The notes: generated by a model from the letters alone, not told the origin. A DNA stretch of 64,000 bases from RBG-13-51-18 sp050014095 (GCA_050014095.1 JBEKDZ010000001.1:248001-312000), one strand, 5' to 3'. Numbered from the stretch's first letter, positions 8,002 through 16,886 are shown. Program-made: numbers and translations.

Positions 8002-8526
8002 ATGAAGCAACCATTAAGCAGGATTGATTCAACCGATTTGAATCTTAATGACAAACTTATTAACGTAAACCGCGTTGCCAAGGTAATGAAGGGCGGCAAG
8101 CGACTGCGTTTCAGCGCGCTGGTGGTTACCGGCGACGGCACAGGTCATGTCGGCCTCGGTATCGGCAAGGCTAACGAGGTGCCTTCTGCGATAAGCAAGG
8201 GCGGCGCTCAAGCAAGGAAGAATTTGATTAAGGTACCTTTGGCTGGCAGCACCATCCCTCATGCGATTACCGTTCATTATGGGGCAGCGACGGTCATGTT
8301 AAAACCGGCCGTGCCGGGTACCGGCGTCATTGCCGGAGGCAGCGTCCGGGCAGTGCTCGAGGCTTGCGGCGTTAAAGATATTTTATCGAAATCCCTCGGC
8401 AGTTCTAATCATATTAATATGGCCAGGGCGACCATGCTTGCCCTTACACAATTAAGAAATCCGAAGGAAGAGCTGGCGAAGCGCCGGACGATAGTTGCCA
8501 CACCAGAGGCGGCCGCCCATGAGTAA
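8002..8526 (+). CDS. rpsE: 30S ribosomal protein S5
   Basis: S5 acts in translational accuracy and mRNA unwinding at the 30S entry. The 174-residue protein has NRVAKVMKGGKRLRFSALVV (double-stranded RNA-binding fold), GKANEVPSAISKGGAQARKN, and GTGVIAGGSVRAVLEACGV. The end overlaps rpmD by 8 bases. Confidence 0.96.
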   Translation: MKQPLSRIDSTDLNLNDKLINVNRVAKVMKGGKRLRFSALVVTGDGTGHVGLGIGKANEVPSAISKGGAQARKNLIKVPLAGSTIPHAITVHYGAATVMLKPAVPGTGVIAGGSVRAVLEACGVKDILSKSLGSSNHINMARATMLALTQLRNPKEELAKRRTIVATPEAAAHE

Positions 8527-8713
8527 ATTACGCGTGACCTGGATTAAAAGTGGCATCGGCTATGAAAAAAGGCAGCGAAGGACGCTGGAAACGTTAGGTT
8601 TTCACCGTCTGAACCAGAGCGTTGTTCTTGAAGATTCAAACTCGGTGCGTGGTATGATTAATAAAGTAAGGCACCTGGTTAAAGTGGAGGAAGAGCTTGG
8701 TAACGCAAAATAG
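8519..8713 (+). CDS. rpmD: 50S ribosomal protein L30
   Basis: L30 is a small 50S protein. The 64-residue product starts SKLRVTWIKSGIGYEKRQRR, then LGFHRLNQSVVLEDSNSVRGM, the normal bacterial L30 layout. ATG 8519 overlaps the rpsE end by 8 bases; an upstream in-frame ATG at 8495 is inside rpsE. It overlaps the rplO start by 17 bases. Confidence 0.94.
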   Translation: MSKLRVTWIKSGIGYEKRQRRTLETLGFHRLNQSVVLEDSNSVRGMINKVRHLVKVEEELGNAK

Positions 8714-9167
8714 TATCTCTCCGGCAGCCGGCTCGCGGCACGCCAGCAAACGCGTCGGCCGCGGCACGGGCAGCGGTCACGGCACCTTTTCCGGTCGCGG
8801 CTGCAAGGGCCAGAAGGCTCGGGCGGGCAATAACAAGGTACGTCCCGGCTTCGAGGGCGGGCAGCTGCCTTTAATTAAGCGTCTACCCAGAAAGCGTGGC
8901 TTTACGAATATCTTTCGGACGGAATACAGCACCGTTAGTATCGGCGAGCTGAATAAATTCAAGTCCGGCAGCAAAGTTGCGCCGGGAGATTTGCTGGCAG
9001 CCGGGCTTATCAAATCACTGGTAAAACCCATTAAAATCCTGGCGGATGGGGAGATCGACCATCCTATTACCATTAAAGCGAATAAATTTTCAGCTTCTGC
9101 CAAGGCTAAAATAGAAGCAGCCGGCGGCAAGGTTGAGGAGGTTAAGGATGCGGCAAAAGTCGAGTAG
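8697..9167 (+). CDS. rplO: 50S ribosomal protein L15
   Basis: L15 is a late-assembly 50S protein with a long basic N-terminal extension. The 156-residue protein has KRVGRGTGSGHGTFSGRGCK, GQKARAG and FEGGQLPLIKRLPRKRGF. The start is TTG 8697, supported by TGGAGG at 8685-8690 with 6-base spacing; the first residues overlap the end of rpmD. Confidence 0.95.
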   Translation: MVTQNSISPAAGSRHASKRVGRGTGSGHGTFSGRGCKGQKARAGNNKVRPGFEGGQLPLIKRLPRKRGFTNIFRTEYSTVSIGELNKFKSGSKVAPGDLLAAGLIKSLVKPIKILADGEIDHPITIKANKFSASAKAKIEAAGGKVEEVKDAAKVE

Positions 9168-10455
9168 ACCCAAATTGCTCACGGCAATGCTGGATGCCTT
9201 TAGCTTGCCCGACCTCCGGCGAAGGATACTGATTACCATTGGTATTCTGGTAGCCTTCCGTTTTGTATGTCATGTGCCTCTGCCAGGTTTGGATGCCGAT
9301 AAGCTGAACACGCTTTTCCAGAGTAATGCCCTGTTGGGCATGCTGGACCTTTTTAGCGGCGGCGCGATGAAGCAGTTCAGCGTTGCTTCGATGGGCGTTT
9401 ATCCTTATATTACCGCTTCCATCATTATCATTCTTCTGGTGCCCGTTATACCCAAGCTTCAGTCTCTATCGCAGGAAGGTGAAGCCGGCAAAAACAAAAT
9501 TAATTTGATTACGCACTGGCTGACCGTCCCGCTGGCGGGGCTTTCGGGTTACGGTCAACTGATTATCTTGCAGCGTAGCGGCGCTGTCAGCGCTACATCG
9601 ACGATGCTTACTGTCACCATCGTTTTATCATTAATCGCCGGCACGATGTTCCTGGTCTGGCTGGGCGAGCTTATTACCGAATACGGCATCGGCAACGGCA
9701 TATCGATTATTATCTTCGGCGGTATCGTCGCCGGCTATCCATCCCTAATTCGGGAAGGCTTCCTGGCTAAGAGTAACGCCATGGGGTTAGCAGTATATAT
9801 CATCATCGTGCTTATCACGGTTGTCTTAATCGTAATTTTCACCGAGGCGCACCGGCGTGTGCCAGTCCAGTACGCCCGCAGCGTTTTCCGCGGGGGCAAG
9901 ATGTACCGGCAATCGGGGACGACGCATATACCGCTGCGTGTTAACTCCTCCGGTATGATACCGTTAATCTTCTCGATGTCCATCATGCTCTTCCCGGGCA
10001 TCGTCGCTAGTTATTTCGATACAGGAGAAGGTAGTATCGCTCATACGATTGTTATCTGGTTCAGCTCCAACACTGACCTGCCGATAGGCGCCTTTTACTG
10101 GATAATGTACTTTATTTTGTCGGTAGCCTTTACTTTCTTTTATACTATCATTACTTATCAGCAGCAAGACCTGCCCGGCACCCTGCAAAAGCAGGGCGGC
10201 TTTATCCCTGGTATACGGCCGGGTAAAAATACCGCCACCTATTTAAGCAGTGTGATTAACCGGATTACCTGGGCGGGAGCACTCTTTTTAGCCTTCGTGG
10301 CAGTAATGCCATTCCTGGCGCGCACGGTCACCAATGTTACGCAAATCCAGCTATCGAGCTTGGGTATGCTAATCGTGGTCGGCGTGGTACTGGATACCAT
10401 GAAGCAGCTGGAAGCTCAACTGGTCATGCGGCGGTATGAGGGCTTTATTAAATAG
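9148..10455 (+). CDS. secY: Protein translocase subunit SecY
   Basis: SecY is the pore of the Sec translocon in the cytoplasmic membrane. The 435-residue protein has about ten hydrophobic segments, the plug region after PLPGLDADK, FSGGAMKQFSVASMGVYPYI, and the cytoplasmic loop with AHRRVPVQYAR and PLRVNSSGMIPLIF. ATG 9148 is chosen because GAGGAGG at 9135-9141 is 6 bases upstream; it overlaps rplO by 20 bases. A TTG at 9133 would add five residues. Confidence 0.96.
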   Translation: MRQKSSRPKLLTAMLDAFSLPDLRRRILITIGILVAFRFVCHVPLPGLDADKLNTLFQSNALLGMLDLFSGGAMKQFSVASMGVYPYITASIIIILLVPVIPKLQSLSQEGEAGKNKINLITHWLTVPLAGLSGYGQLIILQRSGAVSATSTMLTVTIVLSLIAGTMFLVWLGELITEYGIGNGISIIIFGGIVAGYPSLIREGFLAKSNAMGLAVYIIIVLITVVLIVIFTEAHRRVPVQYARSVFRGGKMYRQSGTTHIPLRVNSSGMIPLIFSMSIMLFPGIVASYFDTGEGSIAHTIVIWFSSNTDLPIGAFYWIMYFILSVAFTFFYTIITYQQQDLPGTLQKQGGFIPGIRPGKNTATYLSSVINRITWAGALFLAFVAVMPFLARTVTNVTQIQLSSLGMLIVVGVVLDTMKQLEAQLVMRRYEGFIK

Positions 10456-10463
10456 GAGCAAGG

Positions 10464-11105
10464 GTGTATATTATTCTCCTGGGAGCTCCCGGGGCGGGTA
10501 AAGGCACACAGGCTGTGATGCTGGCGGAGAAAAAGGGGCTGGTACAGGTAGCTTCCGGCGACCTTTTCCGCAAGGCGCTCCAGCAGGAGACGGAGCTTGG
10601 CAAAAAAGCCAAGGTCTATATGGATAAGGGACAGCTGGTCCCGGATGAAATAACAATACAAATGGTACTGGAGAGGCTAGCTCAACCAGATTGTAAAAAT
10701 GGAGCAATACTGGATGGCTTCCCCAGGAACCTGGAGCAGGCAAAAGCGCTAGGTAAAGCTCTGGCAAAGCAATCCAGGGCTATTGATAAAGTAGTTAATA
10801 TTAAAGTAACGGAGGAAGAGGTTTTAAAAAGGCTAAGCGGACGCTGGATTTGCCGCAATTGCCAGACGCCCTACCATGAGGTGGATAATCCGCCAAAGGT
10901 GAAAGGTATTTGCGACCGCTGCGGCGGGGAATTATATCAGCGGGACGATGATAAACCGGAAACGATAAAAAAGCGGCTAAAGGTATATGAAACCGAGACA
11001 GCGCCGCTGATAGAATATTATAAACGGGCAGGAAAGCTGGTGGAGATAATCAGCGAAGGCGGACCAGAAGCGGTACACCGGAAAATTCTCGCCGCTTTGA
11101 GCTAA
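10464..11105 (+). CDS. adk: Adenylate kinase, zinc-lid form
   Basis: Adenylate kinase interconverts ATP + AMP and 2 ADP in the cytosol. The 213-residue protein starts at GTG 10464 with P-loop GAPGAGKGTQA (residues 7-17), has the AMP site DGFPRNLEQA, and a long LID with CRNC and CDRC, the zinc-binding Cys4 type seen in many bacteria. Its place between secY and map is the usual one. Confidence 0.96.
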   Translation: MYIILLGAPGAGKGTQAVMLAEKKGLVQVASGDLFRKALQQETELGKKAKVYMDKGQLVPDEITIQMVLERLAQPDCKNGAILDGFPRNLEQAKALGKALAKQSRAIDKVVNIKVTEEEVLKRLSGRWICRNCQTPYHEVDNPPKVKGICDRCGGELYQRDDDKPETIKKRLKVYETETAPLIEYYKRAGKLVEIISEGGPEAVHRKILAALS

Positions 11106-11109
11106 ACTA

Positions 11110-11886
11110 ATGGGTATCGAAATAAAGTCGGCAGAGGAGATAGCTTTAATGCGACAGTCCGGCAGGATTGTCGCGGCAATACTTAGGATTTTAACCGAGC
11201 AAATTAAACCTGGCATGAAAACGAAGGATATGGATATAATAGCCGAGAGGGAACTGAAGAAGCGTGGCGCCGAGTCCTCTTTTAAAGGATATCGCGGTTA
11301 CCCGGCCACGGTCTGCGTCTCCGTAAACGACGAGATTGTGCACGGGATTCCCGGCGATAAAGTTTTGAAAGAGGGCGATATCGTTTCGCTCGATTTTGGC
11401 GCTAAATTCCAGGGTTTCCACGGCGATGCTGCCGTCACTGTGCCCGTCGGTAAAGTCAGCCCGACGGCAAAGCGGCTCATCGATACCACGAGAGGGGCGC
11501 TGGAAAAAGGCATCGCCGCCGCTCGCGCCGGTGCCAGATTGGGAGATGTTTCAGCCGCTATCCAGAAACATGCCGAATCAATGGGCTACTCACTGGTGCG
11601 TGAATATACAGGACATGGAATAGGCAGGAAAATGCACGAGGACCCGCAGATACCTAATAACACCGAGCCACCCTACGGAATACCAGCGGGAACCGGCGTG
11701 GTGCTGAAAAAAGGAATGACGCTGGCGCTGGAACCAATGCTCAATGTCGGCGACTGGCATACCCGCGTAGCGGATGACCAATGGACAGTGCTGACGGCTG
11801 ACGGCAGCCTTTCAGCGCATTTTGAGCATACGATTGCGATTGATGATAACCAAGCGGAGGTGCTGACCAGGGGCACATATGACTAA
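11110..11886 (+). CDS. map: Methionine aminopeptidase, type I
   Basis: It removes the N-terminal Met from new proteins. The 258-residue pita-bread-fold enzyme shows the metal-ligand segments SLDFGAKFQGFHGDAA (two Asp), YTGHGIGRKMHEDPQIPN (His), ALEPMLN (Glu) and the final FEHTIAI (Glu). There is no N-terminal zinc finger, so it is the short bacterial type. The stop overlaps the infA ATG by 8 bases. Confidence 0.96.
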   Translation: MGIEIKSAEEIALMRQSGRIVAAILRILTEQIKPGMKTKDMDIIAERELKKRGAESSFKGYRGYPATVCVSVNDEIVHGIPGDKVLKEGDIVSLDFGAKFQGFHGDAAVTVPVGKVSPTAKRLIDTTRGALEKGIAAARAGARLGDVSAAIQKHAESMGYSLVREYTGHGIGRKMHEDPQIPNNTEPPYGIPAGTGVVLKKGMTLALEPMLNVGDWHTRVADDQWTVLTADGSLSAHFEHTIAIDDNQAEVLTRGTYD

Positions 11887-12097
11887 GAAAGAGGCTATCG
11901 AGGTCGAGGGCACGGTTGTCGAGGCTTTACCCAACGCCATGTTCCGCGTGGAGTTGCCTAACAAGCACGAGGTATTGGCGCATATCTCGGGTAAAATAAG
12001 AATGCACTATATCAGGGTGCTGCCCGGCGATAAGGTGCTAATCGAGCTCTCGCCTTACGACCTCAAGCGCGGTAGAATCACCTACCGACTAAAATAA
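11879..12097 (+). CDS. infA: Translation initiation factor IF-1
   Basis: IF-1 occupies the 30S A site during initiation. The 72-residue OB-fold protein has EGTVVEALPNAMFRVELPNK and HISGKIRMHYIRVLPGDKV, typical throughout. It overlaps the map 3' end by 8 bases and lies just before rpmJ, the usual arrangement. Confidence 0.96.
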   Translation: MTKKEAIEVEGTVVEALPNAMFRVELPNKHEVLAHISGKIRMHYIRVLPGDKVLIELSPYDLKRGRITYRLK

Positions 12098-12113
12098 GTT
12101 AAAGGTTTGGAAT

Positions 12114-12227
12114 ATGAAAGTTAAAGCTTCCGTAAAAGTAAGATGTGAAAAATGCCGGGTCGTAAAACGGCGTGGGGTTATTAGAATTATCTGCGAAAAT
12201 CCCAAGCATAAGCAGAGGCAGGGTTAA
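12114..12227 (+). CDS. rpmJ: 50S ribosomal protein L36, zinc-binding type
   Basis: This is a 37-residue gene. It reads MKVKASVKVRCEKCRVVKR, then RGVIRIICENPKHKQRQG. Three Cys and one His (C11, C14, C27, H32) form the zinc knuckle of the zinc-dependent L36. It lies between infA and rpsM as in most bacteria, and AAAGG at 12101-12105 can serve as ribosome binding site. Confidence 0.95.
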   Translation: MKVKASVKVRCEKCRVVKRRGVIRIICENPKHKQRQG

Positions 12228-12238
12228 GGAGGGAATAA

Positions 12239-12628
12239 ATGCCACGTGTCGCTGGAGTAGATATACCGGTCAACAAGCAAGCATGGGTCTCATTGGGATA
12301 CATTTACGGTATCGGCCCCCATAATGCCTATACAATATTAGAGCAGGCTGGCATAGTCCCGGATACCAAGGTTAAAGACCTTACCGAGGCTGAAGTTAAT
12401 AAGCTAAGAGAAATCATCGATAAACAGTTCCGGGTTGAGGGCGAGCTAAGAAAAGAGATAAACTTCAACATTAAACGCCTGATAGAAATCGGCAGCTACC
12501 GCGGCTTGAGACATCGTCACGGTCTACCGGCCAGAGGGCAGCGGACACGCACTAATGCCCGCACCAAACGCGGTCAGCGCAAGACGGTTGCCGGCCGAGG
12601 ACAGAAGCGCGGCGCGACGAAGAAATAG
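12239..12628 (+). CDS. rpsM: 30S ribosomal protein S13
   Basis: S13 contacts the P-site tRNA and forms head bridges to the 50S subunit. The 129-residue protein begins PRVAGVDIPVNKQAWVSLGY, has the helix-two-turn-helix core, and ends with RGLRHRHGLPARGQRTRTNA and a basic tail. AAGGAGG at 12226-12232 precedes the ATG. Confidence 0.97.
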   Translation: MPRVAGVDIPVNKQAWVSLGYIYGIGPHNAYTILEQAGIVPDTKVKDLTEAEVNKLREIIDKQFRVEGELRKEINFNIKRLIEIGSYRGLRHRHGLPARGQRTRTNARTKRGQRKTVAGRGQKRGATKK

Positions 12629-12658
12629 TCCTGATTATTCCAGAACAAGGAGGACAGG

Positions 12659-13051
12659 GTGCCACAGAAGAGGAAAACCAAAGCCAGAAGGCGGGAACGC
12701 AAGGCAGTTCCTACCGGTAGGGCTTACGTACAATCAAGTTTTAATAACACTATCGTTACACTTACCGACCCGCAGGGGAATGCGCTGGCCTGGGGCAGCT
12801 CCGGCACGGCGGGATTCAAAGGCTCGCGTAAAGGCACGCCTTATGCCGCCCAGATGGCGGCGCGCGACGCCGCCCGCAAGGCAATGGTGCATGGTTTACG
12901 CCAGGTGGAGGTATTCGTTAAAGGACCGGGCAGCGGCCGTGAGGCAGCGATACGCTCCCTGCAGGGGTCAGGACTTTATATTACCGGCATTAAAGACGTT
13001 ACTCCCATCCCACATGCCGGCTGCCGCCCTCCCAAACGGAGAAGGGTATAA
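12659..13051 (+). CDS. rpsK: 30S ribosomal protein S11
   Basis: S11 forms part of the 30S platform. The 130-residue protein starts at GTG 12659, has FNNTIVTLTDPQGNALAWGS, then GSRKGTPYAAQMAARDAARK, and ends PIPHAGCRPPKRRRV, the family signature. An AGGAGGACAG ribosome binding site precedes it. Confidence 0.97.
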   Translation: MPQKRKTKARRRERKAVPTGRAYVQSSFNNTIVTLTDPQGNALAWGSSGTAGFKGSRKGTPYAAQMAARDAARKAMVHGLRQVEVFVKGPGSGREAAIRSLQGSGLYITGIKDVTPIPHAGCRPPKRRRV

Positions 13052-13063
13052 AAGGGGAAAATT

Positions 13064-13699
13064 ATGGCAAGATATACAGAAGCAGTCTGCCGTTTATGTC
13101 GGCGGAATAATGAAAAGCTTTTCTTGAAGGGCGCGCGGTGCTTTACGCCCAAGTGCGCCATCGATAAGCGACCGAAACCACCGGGACAGGCAGCGGGACG
13201 GGGCGGTCGACGGCGGAGATTCTCCGACCGCGGCTTGCAGCTACGCGAAAAGCAGAAAGCGCGCTTTACCTACGGCATTTTGGAACGCCAGTTCCGGAAG
13301 GCTTTTGCATTGGCCGAGAAACAGGCCGGCATCACCGGTGAAAATCTCCTCGTGCTGCTGGAGCGGCGGCTGGATAATGTGGTTTATCGCCTGGGCTTTG
13401 CCGATTCTCGCTCGCAGGCGCGGCAGCTCGTGCAGCACGGCCATATCCTGCTGAACGGCAAGAAGGTTAACATCCCGTCCTCTCTCGTTAAAGAAGGCGA
13501 TACCATCGGCTGGCGCGAAGGCAGCAAGAAAACCGAGTATTATAAAATTTTGGCGGAATCGATTGAAGCCAAGGATGTTTTAAACTGGTTGAGTCTGGAT
13601 AAACAAAACATGGTCGGTCAGGTGATAACCTTACCCACTCCCGACCAGGTTGATGCCAAGTTCGATGGTAAGGCAGTTATTGAGTATTACTCGCGGTAG
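13064..13699 (+). CDS. rpsD: 30S ribosomal protein S4, zinc-binding type
   Basis: S4 nucleates 30S assembly and can autoregulate the alpha operon. The 211-residue protein has four N-terminal cysteines (CRLC at 9-12, then C26 and C31) of the zinc-binding form, and an S4 RNA-binding domain with LERRLDNVVYRLGFADSRSQ and LVQHGHILLNGKKVNIPS. It ends VIEYYSR, as usual. Confidence 0.96.
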   Translation: MARYTEAVCRLCRRNNEKLFLKGARCFTPKCAIDKRPKPPGQAAGRGGRRRRFSDRGLQLREKQKARFTYGILERQFRKAFALAEKQAGITGENLLVLLERRLDNVVYRLGFADSRSQARQLVQHGHILLNGKKVNIPSSLVKEGDTIGWREGSKKTEYYKILAESIEAKDVLNWLSLDKQNMVGQVITLPTPDQVDAKFDGKAVIEYYSR

Positions 13700-13722
13700 G
13701 GTAACAAAAAGGAGGTAGTTCA

Positions 13723-14736
13723 TTGGCTGGACTATTAGTCCCTAAAATTGAATGTACCGAACAGGCAGAAAACTTCGGGCGGTTCGTGGCTGAACCGCTG
13801 GAGAAGGGGTTTGGTATCACCCTGGGCAATTCCTTACGCCGCGTGTTGCTCGGCTATCTTCCGGGGGCAGCCGTAACTCAAGTAAGGATTGATGGCGTCC
13901 ACCACGAGTTTACAGTTATACCTAACGCCAAAGAGGACGTTATCGAATTTCTCCTTAATATTAAAGAAATCAGGTTGAAGGCGCTATCCGACCACGGCGG
14001 CACGCTGATTTTAGAAAAAGATGGCGAGGGCCGCGTCTGTGCCTCCGATATTAAACCATCGACCGACTTCGAGATTACTAATCCGGAGCTATGCTTGATT
14101 ACGCTCAACAGTCCTAAGGCCAAGCTCTATGTTGAGATGGATGTTGAACTGGGTTCGGGTTTCCGATCCGCCGAATCTACCGATAACATGCCGGTGGGCA
14201 CCATCCCGGTCGATGCTATTTTCACACCTATTCGCAAAGTAAACTATAACGTAGAACCGGTACACTTCGGTCGGGAAACCAGCCGTGAGCGACTACGTAT
14301 CGATGTCTGGACGGATGGAACGATGTTGCCCGTTGATGCTATCAGCCGCGCCGCGAGCATCTTAATAGAGCAGCTCACTCCGTTTGTCGAATATGTCAAA
14401 ATATCTCAAATGAAAGACGAGGAAAGGCTTATCCGCCTCTCCATCCCCGACGAGAAATACAATATGCCCGTCGAGCAGTTGGACCTCTCGGTGCGCACCA
14501 TGAACTGCCTAAGACGCAGTAGTATTACCACCGTCGGCGAGCTTATCGCCAAGGGACCCAAAGAGCTATTAAAGCTACGTAACTTCGGTCAGAAATCCTA
14601 CCAGGAAATCGAGGACCGCCTTTCGGCGATAGGGCTATCGCTTAATCCAAAAACCGAAGAGCCAGCCGAAGTGGTGGAAGAAACCAAACCTAAAGCCAAA
14701 GGTAAAAAGAAATCGGCGGCGGACGCCACCGATTAA
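13723..14736 (+). CDS. rpoA: DNA-directed RNA polymerase alpha subunit
   Basis: The alpha dimer scaffolds RNA polymerase and its C-terminal domain contacts UP elements and activators. The N-terminal domain shows PLEKGFGITLGNSLRRVLLG, and the alpha-CTD (about residues 245-310) has LDLSVRTMNCLRRSSITTVG and LRNFGQKSYQEIEDRL. A short acidic-then-basic tail rich in Glu, Lys and Pro follows. The start is TTG 13723, with GGAGGT at 13711-13716 at 6-base spacing; no ATG fits the family start. Confidence 0.97.
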   Translation: MAGLLVPKIECTEQAENFGRFVAEPLEKGFGITLGNSLRRVLLGYLPGAAVTQVRIDGVHHEFTVIPNAKEDVIEFLLNIKEIRLKALSDHGGTLILEKDGEGRVCASDIKPSTDFEITNPELCLITLNSPKAKLYVEMDVELGSGFRSAESTDNMPVGTIPVDAIFTPIRKVNYNVEPVHFGRETSRERLRIDVWTDGTMLPVDAISRAASILIEQLTPFVEYVKISQMKDEERLIRLSIPDEKYNMPVEQLDLSVRTMNCLRRSSITTVGELIAKGPKELLKLRNFGQKSYQEIEDRLSAIGLSLNPKTEEPAEVVEETKPKAKGKKKSAADATD

Positions 14737-14763
14737 TAGGCATAAACACGGAGAACCAGAGAC

Positions 14764-15117
14764 ATGAGGCATAATATTGCAGGCAGAAGTTTGAGTCGCG
14801 CTTCCGGCCATCGCCAGGCGCTGTATCGTAATCTCGTTACCGCCCTGCTGCAGCATGAAAAAATCGTTACTACCGAGGCTAAAGCCAAGGAAGTGCGCAG
14901 TATGGCGGAGCAGATGATTACCCTGGGCAAAAAAAGCGGCCTTGGTTCTTACCGGCAGGCGCTGGCGTTCATTACAGATAAAAAGGTTACCGAAAAGGTC
15001 TTTTCGGTGCTGGCACCGCGCTATCAAGAGCGAACCGGCGGCTACACCCGCATGACTAAACTGGAGCGTAGGCTGGGCGATAACGCGCCGATGGTGCAGC
15101 TGGAGCTGGTGAAATAG
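14764..15117 (+). CDS. rplQ: 50S ribosomal protein L17
   Basis: L17 lies near the tunnel exit. The 117-residue protein starts MRHNIAGRSLSRASGHRQAL and has TTEAKAKEVRSMAEQMITLG and YTRMTKLERRLGDNAPMVQLEL, diagnostic of the family. It closes the classical alpha operon. Confidence 0.96.
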   Translation: MRHNIAGRSLSRASGHRQALYRNLVTALLQHEKIVTTEAKAKEVRSMAEQMITLGKKSGLGSYRQALAFITDKKVTEKVFSVLAPRYQERTGGYTRMTKLERRLGDNAPMVQLELVK

Positions 15118-15151
15118 TCATTTGGCTGAAAGTATAACTCGGTGAAAAATA

Positions 15152-15934
15152 GTGGCAGACGCGGCAGCTGGCGCCAGGATTATATTAATTATTGAATATA
15201 ACGGGACCAATTACCATGGCTCTCAATCGCAGGTTAACGCGCCGACGATTCAGGGAGAGATAGAAAAAGCGTTAAAAAAACTTACTGGGGAAAGGATAAG
15301 AATAAAAATAGCCAGCCGGACCGATACCGGCGTCCATGCCCGAGGGCAGGTGGTTGGTTTTGATACCGAAGCGAAGCTCCCGCTAAAATCGTTCATCGAT
15401 GGACTGAACCACTATCTGCCGGAGGCTATCGCGGTTAAAGAAGCCTTTAGGGCGGAGCCGGATTTCGATGTGAGGCGTCGCGCGGTGAGTCGGGAATACA
15501 GGTACTATATTTACAATAGCCCGACTCGCTCTCCTCTAAAAGAGGGATTTGCCTGGCGTTTAGCCGGCAAGCTGGACATCGCGGCGATGAACCGAGCGTG
15601 CGAAACCCTTATCGGACGACATGATTTCGCTTCCTTCGTCGCCAGCGCCGAGACCGCCCGGCAGAAGAGAACGATCCGGGATGTATTTAAAGCGGCAATA
15701 ACGCAAGATGGGGAAATGGTCGTTTTCGATATTGTAGCGAACTCCTTTTTACCCCATCAGGTACGCAATATGATAGGCTCTTTAGTTAAAGTGGGACAGG
15801 ATAAAATGACGGTGGCAGAATTTAAGCAAATGGTTGAATCCAGGACTCCCGGCCTTGCCGGACCGACGGCTCCGGCCGAAGGATTATGCCTGGTGCAGGT
15901 AAATTATCCAGGTCCTTTCGAGGGAGATATATAA
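15152..15934 (+). CDS. truA: tRNA pseudouridine(38-40) synthase TruA
   Basis: TruA makes pseudouridine at tRNA positions 38-40 in the anticodon arm. The 260-residue protein has IIEYNGTNYHGSQSQ, then the catalytic-Asp motif SRTDTGVHARGQV, and later FVASAETARQKRTI and NSFLPHQVRNMIGSLV. The start is GTG 15152. The TAA shares an A with the rplM ATG (TAATG), so the two are probably coupled. Confidence 0.95.
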   Translation: MADAAAGARIILIIEYNGTNYHGSQSQVNAPTIQGEIEKALKKLTGERIRIKIASRTDTGVHARGQVVGFDTEAKLPLKSFIDGLNHYLPEAIAVKEAFRAEPDFDVRRRAVSREYRYYIYNSPTRSPLKEGFAWRLAGKLDIAAMNRACETLIGRHDFASFVASAETARQKRTIRDVFKAAITQDGEMVVFDIVANSFLPHQVRNMIGSLVKVGQDKMTVAEFKQMVESRTPGLAGPTAPAEGLCLVQVNYPGPFEGDI

Positions 15935-16371
15935 TGACGACAAAAACTTATACAGCCAGACCGGTTGACATTAAGCGCAAAATGCACGTGATTGATGCCG
16001 CCGATAAAACACTGGGCAGGCTTTCTATCCAGATTGCGCGGATTCTGATGGGTAAAGATAAGCCTATCTACACGCCAACCATCGATACCGGGGATTTTGT
16101 AACGGTCATCAATGCGGCAAAAGTGCGCGTTACCGGCAAAAAAATGGAGCAGAAGACCTATTACCGCCATTCTAACTATCCGGGCGGTCTTAAAAGCATT
16201 ACGCTGGGGAAAATGATGCAGCAGTTCCCCACCCGCGCCATTGAATACTCCGTTAAAGGGATGCTTCCCCATACCCGCCTGGGCGCTCAAATGTATAAGA
16301 AACTGCATGTTTATGCCGGAGCGGATTATCCTAATATGCCGAAGGTAAAGACAGAAAAGAAAGCAAAGTAA
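15934..16371 (+). CDS. rplM: 50S ribosomal protein L13
   Basis: L13 is an early 50S assembly protein. The 145-residue protein has HVIDAADKTLGRLSIQIARI, the KVRVTGKKMEQKTYYRHSNY segment and VKGMLPHTRLGAQMYKKLHV. ATG 15934 overlaps the truA stop and has GAGGGAG upstream; a longer in-frame reading from 15886 lies in truA. It pairs with rpsI as usual. Confidence 0.96.
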   Translation: MTTKTYTARPVDIKRKMHVIDAADKTLGRLSIQIARILMGKDKPIYTPTIDTGDFVTVINAAKVRVTGKKMEQKTYYRHSNYPGGLKSITLGKMMQQFPTRAIEYSVKGMLPHTRLGAQMYKKLHVYAGADYPNMPKVKTEKKAK

Positions 16372-16386
16372 AGGGATTGGGTTGAT

Positions 16387-16782
16387 ATGGATAAACAGAG
16401 CTATTTTCACGGGACAGGCCGCCGCAAGACGGCGACAGCGCAGGTAAAGCTAATGGTCGGCAACGGCGCCATTATCATCGATGGCAAACCGCTGGAAGAG
16501 CGTTTCCCCTCCCTCGAGCACCAGCGGGTTATCGTCCAGCCTTTTATGGCTACCGAGAGCAATGGCAAATATAATGTGGTGGTCAAGGTGCTGGGGGGCG
16601 GCATTAGCGGGCAGAGCGCCGCTATCGCGCACGGCATCTCCCGCGCCCTTGTCCGCGCCGACGAGCGCTTTAAACCGATCTTGCGCCAGAGTGGGTTACT
16701 GACACGGGACGCCCGCGCCAAAGAGCGGAAGAAGCCCGGACTCAAGCGAGCCCGCAAGGCGCCGCAGTACACCAAGCGTTAG
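16387..16782 (+). CDS. rpsI: 30S ribosomal protein S9
   Basis: The S9 C-terminal tail touches P-site tRNA. The 131-residue protein has FHGTGRRKTATAQVKLM at the N-terminus and ends LLTRDARAKERKKPGLKRAR and KAPQYTKR; the final Lys-Arg is the tRNA-contacting tip. It is the last gene of the superoperon and is followed by a strong hairpin with a T-run. Confidence 0.97.
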   Translation: MDKQSYFHGTGRRKTATAQVKLMVGNGAIIIDGKPLEERFPSLEHQRVIVQPFMATESNGKYNVVVKVLGGGISGQSAAIAHGISRALVRADERFKPILRQSGLLTRDARAKERKKPGLKRARKAPQYTKR

Positions 16783-16801
16783 TTATTTAATTAAGATAAT
16801 T

Positions 16802-16850
16802 AAGCGCCAGGTTTATACTGATATTATCAGGAATCTGGCGCTTTTTTATT
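16802..16850 (+). terminator. Rho-independent terminator after rpsI
   Basis: A perfect 9-bp stem pairs AAGCGCCAG (16802-16810) with CTGGCGCTT (16835-16843). The loop can form its own small CTGA/TCAG hairpin. The stem runs into TTTTTTATT. It marks the end of the ribosomal superoperon. Confidence 0.85.
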
Positions 16851-16866
16851 GTTTTTCCCCAAAACC

Positions 16867-16886
16867 ATCCCGACGGAAGTCGGGAT
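16867..16886. repeat. Short hairpin repeat fragment
   Basis: ATCCCGAC and GTCGGGAT form an 8-bp stem with a GGAA loop, followed by CCAGTC. The layout matches half of the GTCATTC/GAATGAC repeat family found elsewhere in the window, so it is probably a degenerate copy. Confidence 0.5.
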
